DNA of 39,440 nucleotides from Lachnospiraceae bacterium (GTDB lineage Bacteria; Bacillota; Clostridia; Lachnospirales; Lachnospiraceae), in assembly GCA_024403335.1 (NCBI GenBank), contig JAKSSA010000017.1, positions 1 through 39,440 of the forward strand, read 5' to 3'. Positions 35,606 through 39,440 of the stretch are shown in pieces (within the stretch, counting starts at the first letter, position 1; each line of letters opens with the position of its first letter). A model generated the notes under the pieces. It had not been told where the DNA came from. It was given only the letters and a program-made list of their open reading frames with translations, and made no database searches. A program made the position numbers and the translations under genes.

Positions 35606-35679
35606 GATTTTAATATGTGCTATCAATATTTTCATCATCAGAAAATGCTTTATTCTTTAGCGACATTATTAGTTGTTTA

Positions 35680-35734
35680 TTAATTGCTCATTAATTGCTC
35701 ATTAATCGCTAATTAATCGCTAATTAATCGCTAA
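35680..35734. repeat. 11-bp tandem repeat abutting the glnN stop codon
   Basis: Five contiguous units: TTAATTGCTCA twice (35680, 35691) then TTAATCGCTAA three times (35702, 35713, 35724). The next TTA (35735-35737) is the glnN stop codon in reverse. The 11-bp period is near one helical turn. Confidence 0.85.
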
Positions 35735-37864
35735 TTAAATATCATATAACAAGTCACTATAGGTTGGAATCGGCCACATATTCTTGTCTACGATTCTTTC
35801 GAGCTTATCAAGAGGTGCTCTCAATTCATCCATCAAAGGAACAACCTTTTCTCTGAAATAGAAAGCCTTTGCTTCACCTGTCATCTTCTTTGCAATCTTG
35901 TCCTCTTCGTTCAAATCATAATGTGCCTTCATTGCCTTTTCAAGCAAAGCTGTAGACTTCTTTAAAAGCTCTCTTTGCAAAGCAACAGGACTGTTTCCAT
36001 CATCTAAAGAAGGACCAAGCACTCTTTCAACTTCATAAATTGACTTTGCCAATTCGCCATTAAACTTAATAGCTGCAGGAATAAGAAGCTTTGAAGCCAT
36101 GTTAAGCATGGTTCTTGCTTCGATATTTATACTCTTTGCATATATTTCATAGCTTACAAGCTGTCTTGACTCAAGCTCAGTCTTTGAAAATACCTTCTGG
36201 CGTTCAAAAACAGCCACATTTTTCTCTGAAATAAGTTCCTTTGTAGAATTAACCATTGAAGGAAGATTAGGAAGTCCGCGCTTCTTTGCTTCCAAAACCC
36301 AATCCTCTCCATATCCGTTTCCATCAAAAAGAATTCTTCTGTGTTCTGAGAAGGATTTTCTGATTATCGATTTAATCAAAGAGGTCTTGTCCTCATCCTT
36401 GCAAGCTTCAAGCTCATCTGCATAACGGCTCAAAACATCAGCAACAATTGTATTAATTACAGTGTTAGGACCACCTATTGAAAGTGACGAAGCAACACTT
36501 CTGAATTCAAATTTATTTCCGGTAAATGCAAAAGGTGAAGTACGATTTCTGTCTGTTGCATCCTTCTTAAGCTCAGGAAGTGAATGTACACCTGTCTTAA
36601 GTCTTTCTGACTTCTTAGAAGCAGTAGCTTCTCCGGTTTTAATATACTGATCAACTATATCATCAAGCTGCTCCCCAAGGAATATGGATACGATACTCGG
36701 GGGTGCCTCTGCCTTTCCTAAACGGCAGTCGTTGCCAGGATTTGAAGCAGAATATATCAAAAGCTCCGGATATTCATCAACAGCATTCATTACAGCTGAT
36801 AAAAACAACAAAAACTGAAGATTATCATGTGGTGTTTTTCCGGGTTTAAAAAGATTCTCACCCTTGTCTGTAACCATTGACCAGTTATTATGTTTACCTG
36901 AACCATTTACTCCCTGGAAAGGTTTTTCATGGAGCAGACATTCAAGATCATGGTGCTTTGCCACCTTTTTCATGGTTTCCATAACAAGCTGATTATGATC
37001 ACATGCGATATTGCAGGTATCATATATAACAGCAAGCTCATGCTGTGCCGGTGCTGCTTCATTATGCTGTGTCTTAGCAGTAATTCCAAGCTTCCACAAA
37101 TCATTGTTAAGCTCCTTCATAAAAGAAGCGATTCGTTCCTTTAGTGAGCCGAAATAATGGTCGTCCATCTCCTGGCCCTTAGGAGGCTTTGCACCAAACA
37201 AAGTACGACCTGTAAAAATAAGGTCTTCTCTTTGCCAGAAAAGCTTTTTATCAACCAAAAAATATTCCTGCTCAGGACCTACAAGACATGAAACGCTGTT
37301 TACATCTGTTCTTCCAATTGCATGCAATACTCTTACTGCCTGCTTATCAATTGCCTCCATTGAACGAAGCAAAGGAGTTTTCTTATCAAGTGCCTCACCT
37401 GTATAAGAACAGAAAGCTGTAGGTATACATAATGTTACTCCTGCTGCATCTTCTTTAACAAAGGCAGGCGAAGTACAATCCCAGGTCGTATAGCCTCTTG
37501 CTTCGAAAGTATTTCTTAAACCACCAGATGGAAAGCTTGATGCATCAGGTTCTCCCTTAATAAGCTCTTTTCCGGAAAAATCCATTATTATTTTTCCTTC
37601 AGAATCAAGTGCAAGGAAAGAATCATGCTTTTCAGCAGTAATACCTGTCATTGGCTGGAACCAGTGGGTGTAATGGGTTGCACCCTTTTGTATAGCCCAA
37701 TCTTTCATCGCATGTGCAATCTCATCAGCGATTTCAATGCTAAGTTCTCCACCTTTTCCTCGTATTTCACACAAAGTCTTAAAGGTATCTTCAGTAAGAT
37801 ACTGTCTCATGACATCGTCAGAAAATACATCTGTTCCAAATATACTTGTAATATAGTCTTTCAT
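35735..37864 (-). CDS. glnN: Glutamine synthetase type III
   Basis: ATP-dependent synthesis of glutamine from glutamate and ammonia, the GSIII class common in anaerobes; 709 residues, normal length. Class motifs: GATHYTHWFQPMTG, PSGGLRNTFEARGYT, VGPEQEYFLVD (metal-binding Glu residues), QHNEAAPAQHELA, KPFQGVNGSGKHNNWS, and NRTSPFAFTGNKFEFRSVAS near the C-terminal half. No GSI-type adenylylation tyrosine loop is recognised. The ribosome site is weak (AAAGGA about 20 bases before the ATG). It begins 41 bases after glgB and is followed by the 11-bp repeat. Confidence 0.96.
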   Translation of the reverse strand: MKDYITSIFGTDVFSDDVMRQYLTEDTFKTLCEIRGKGGELSIEIADEIAHAMKDWAIQKGATHYTHWFQPMTGITAEKHDSFLALDSEGKIIMDFSGKELIKGEPDASSFPSGGLRNTFEARGYTTWDCTSPAFVKEDAAGVTLCIPTAFCSYTGEALDKKTPLLRSMEAIDKQAVRVLHAIGRTDVNSVSCLVGPEQEYFLVDKKLFWQREDLIFTGRTLFGAKPPKGQEMDDHYFGSLKERIASFMKELNNDLWKLGITAKTQHNEAAPAQHELAVIYDTCNIACDHNQLVMETMKKVAKHHDLECLLHEKPFQGVNGSGKHNNWSMVTDKGENLFKPGKTPHDNLQFLLFLSAVMNAVDEYPELLIYSASNPGNDCRLGKAEAPPSIVSIFLGEQLDDIVDQYIKTGEATASKKSERLKTGVHSLPELKKDATDRNRTSPFAFTGNKFEFRSVASSLSIGGPNTVINTIVADVLSRYADELEACKDEDKTSLIKSIIRKSFSEHRRILFDGNGYGEDWVLEAKKRGLPNLPSMVNSTKELISEKNVAVFERQKVFSKTELESRQLVSYEIYAKSINIEARTMLNMASKLLIPAAIKFNGELAKSIYEVERVLGPSLDDGNSPVALQRELLKKSTALLEKAMKAHYDLNEEDKIAKKMTGEAKAFYFREKVVPLMDELRAPLDKLERIVDKNMWPIPTYSDLLYDI

Positions 37865-37905
37865 AAATAAAGCCGCTTATAAGTCCTTTTCTTTATTATT
37901 TGTGA

Positions 37906-39440
37906 TTACGCTTTTTTACTATTCTTTCCTGTTTTCGAAGCTTCTGCTTCCGCTTTTGCTTTCTTCACAGGATTTTTAAATTCCAAAACCAAAGTTGAAA
38001 GTCCTGGAAGGGTTACAGTAATTGAATTATCAAAACCATCCCATTCCTGTTCCTTTGACTTGATTATCTTTGAATTAACATTTCCTTTTCCACCAAACTT
38101 TGTATCATCACTGTTAAGAATTTCCTTGTATGAACCTTTTACAGGAACTCCAAGTGTAAATTCATCATAATGTACAGGTGTAAAGTTACAGATAAATACC
38201 AAAAGATTTGAACCATCCTTTGACTGTCTGTAAAAGGTAACATAGCTTCTCTGCCAGTCATTACAGTTAATCCACTTAAAGCCATCATTATAATAATCTG
38301 CTTCATACATAGCTTTCTTACCAGTATAAAGCTTGTTAAGCTCGCTGACATAAGTCTGCATCTTCTGATGCATCTCATATTCTGAAACCAAATTCCAGTC
38401 AAGTGCCTTATTTTCATTCCATTCTGCAAACTGTGCAAATTCCTGACCCATGAAAAGAAGCTTCTTTCCGGGATGTCCATAGGTATAACCATAACCTGCA
38501 CGTAAATTTGCAAACTTATCTTCGTAAGAACCCGGCATCTTACCAATCATTGATCCTTTACCATGAACAACTTCATCATGAGAAAATACAAGAATAAATC
38601 TTTCACTATAGGCATACATCATTGAAAATGTCAAAGCATTATGATTTCCCTTTCTGAAAAGCGGATCCTGCTTCATATAACCCAAAAAGTCGTTCATGAA
38701 GCCCATATTCCATTTAAGCTGGAAACCAAGTCCGCCATTTTCAACATCACCTGAAACCATCGGCCAGGCAGTTGATTCTTCTGCAATCATCAATGTGCCA
38801 GGGTTACGTTTTTTCATCATTGAATTTAAATGTTTAAGTAATTCAATGGCATCAAGGTTTTCCTTGCCGCCAAAGCAGTTAGGAATCCACTCGCCATCAT
38901 TTTTTCCATAGTCAAGATAGAGCATCGAAGCAACTGCATCAATACGAATTCCGTCAACATGATACTTTTCTACCCAATACATTGCATTTCCAATAAGGAA
39001 ATTGGATACTTCAGGACGATGGTAATTATAAATTAATGTACCCCAGTGCGGATGCTCGCCCTGTCTTGGATCCTGGTGTTCATAAAGGCAGGTTCCATCA
39101 AACTTTGCCAAGCCAAAGGAATCCTTAGGAAAATGTGCCGGTACCCAGTCAAGGATTACACCAATTCCATTTTTGTGAAGATAGTCCACAAAATACATAA
39201 AGTCTTCAGGATTACCAAATCTTGAAGTCGGCGCATAATATCCTGTCACCTGATATCCCCAGGAACCATCAAACGGATGCTCCATTATAGGAAGCAGTTC
39301 CACATGAGTATATCCGAGTTTCTTTACATAATCCGCAAGTTTTTCTGCGATTTCACGATAATTATAGAAATCACCATCTGCATCAGAAGGACGCATAAAA
39401 GAGCCCAGATGTACCTCATATACTGAAATCGGTCTTTCCT
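37906..39440 (-). CDS. glgB: 1,4-alpha-glucan branching enzyme, 5' end outside the window
   Basis: GH13 enzyme that makes alpha-1,6 branches in glycogen. Reading continues in frame to the window edge, where [11 protein letters not shown] (the usual start of the catalytic domain) is seen, so the gene runs beyond 39440 and the N-terminal domain is missing. An internal ATG at 39396 is not the start. Active-site motifs are complete: [23 protein letters not shown] (nucleophile Asp), [11 protein letters not shown] (acid/base Glu), and [14 protein letters not shown]. The C-terminus is a Lys/Ala-rich tail ([19 protein letters not shown]). It is 41 bases upstream of glnN. Its intact site contrasts with the dead GlgX-like protein nearby. 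Confidence 0.95.
   Translation of the reverse strand, partial: ERPISVYEVHLGSFMRPSDADGDFYNYREIAEKLADYVKKLGYTHVELLPIMEHPFDGSWGYQVTGYYAPTSRFGNPEDFMYFVDYLHKNGIGVILDWVPAHFPKDSFGLAKFDGTCLYEHQDPRQGEHPHWGTLIYNYHRPEVSNFLIGNAMYWVEKYHVDGIRIDAVASMLYLDYGKNDGEWIPNCFGGKENLDAIELLKHLNSMMKKRNPGTLMIAEESTAWPMVSGDVENGGLGFQLKWNMGFMNDFLGYMKQDPLFRKGNHNALTFSMMYAYSERFILVFSHDEVVHGKGSMIGKMPGSYEDKFANLRAGYGYTYGHPGKKLLFMGQEFAQFAEWNENKALDWNLVSEYEMHQKMQTYVSELNKLYTGKKAMYEADYYNDGFKWINCNDWQRSYVTFYRQSKDGSNLLVFICNFTPVHYDEFTLGVPVKGSYKEILNSDDTKFGGKGNVNSKIIKSKEQEWDGFDNSITVTLPGLSTLVLEFKNPVKKAKAEAEASKTGKNSKKA

Noticed and set aside
39394..39396. GlgB start at the ATG at 39396
   Set aside because: The frame stays open to the window edge and encodes the conserved YEVHLGSF block upstream, so this ATG is internal.

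Overview
The window looks like chromosomal DNA from an AT-rich, low-GC Gram-positive anaerobe of the Clostridia, most probably Lachnospiraceae. Three things point there: the hprK-ROK kinase-murB-rapZ-whiA-HPr-dnaE-pfkA gene order, the type III glutamine synthetase, and a small protein resembling DUF5721. I cannot fix the genus. All 26 protein-coding genes lie on the minus strand, so transcription runs from high to low coordinates. I see no rRNA, tRNA, CRISPR array, phage gene or insertion sequence.

Read in the direction of transcription, the layout is as follows. (1) 39440-31333: glgB (its 5' end lies outside the window), glnN, an ABC-F ATPase, a GlgX-like protein that has lost all GH13 catalytic residues, and a DUF5721-like protein. 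(2) 31336-26958: htpG, with a perfect CIRCE operator and a near-consensus sigma-A promoter, then ftsH. (3) 26901-25021: uvrC. (4) 24932-19711: a rhomboid-telA-terD-Ca2+ ATPase operon with its own strong promoter and a terminator; it sits between uvrC and hprK. (5) 19494-14190: hprK, ROK glucokinase, murB, rapZ, whiA and a Crh-like HPr paralogue whose phospho-histidine is replaced by lysine; a terminator-like hairpin follows. (6) 14137-5345: dnaE, pfkA and a parE/parC-type topoisomerase pair. (7) 5248-915: wall teichoic-acid-type genes, tagD, a tagB/tagF-like gene and a TagF-GT4 fusion. (8) 781-1: lysA, disrupted at the window edge.

Several genes appear to work together. HprK and the Crh-like protein (Ser48 kept, His lost) would form a carbon-catabolite signalling pair next to glucokinase and pfkA. 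The TelA/TerD/rhomboid/Ca2+ pump set looks like an envelope or metal-stress module. HtpG and FtsH are protein-quality-control genes. GlgB and the dead GlgX relative bracket glnN and the ABC-F gene. The most unusual unit is the translationally coupled pair of an ABC-F protein with one decayed ATP site and a catalytically dead GlgX homologue. Its downstream neighbour's stop codon lies inside the CIRCE element. A second theme is short degenerate tandem repeats (11, 12, about 20-22 and about 34 bp units) in four intergenic gaps.
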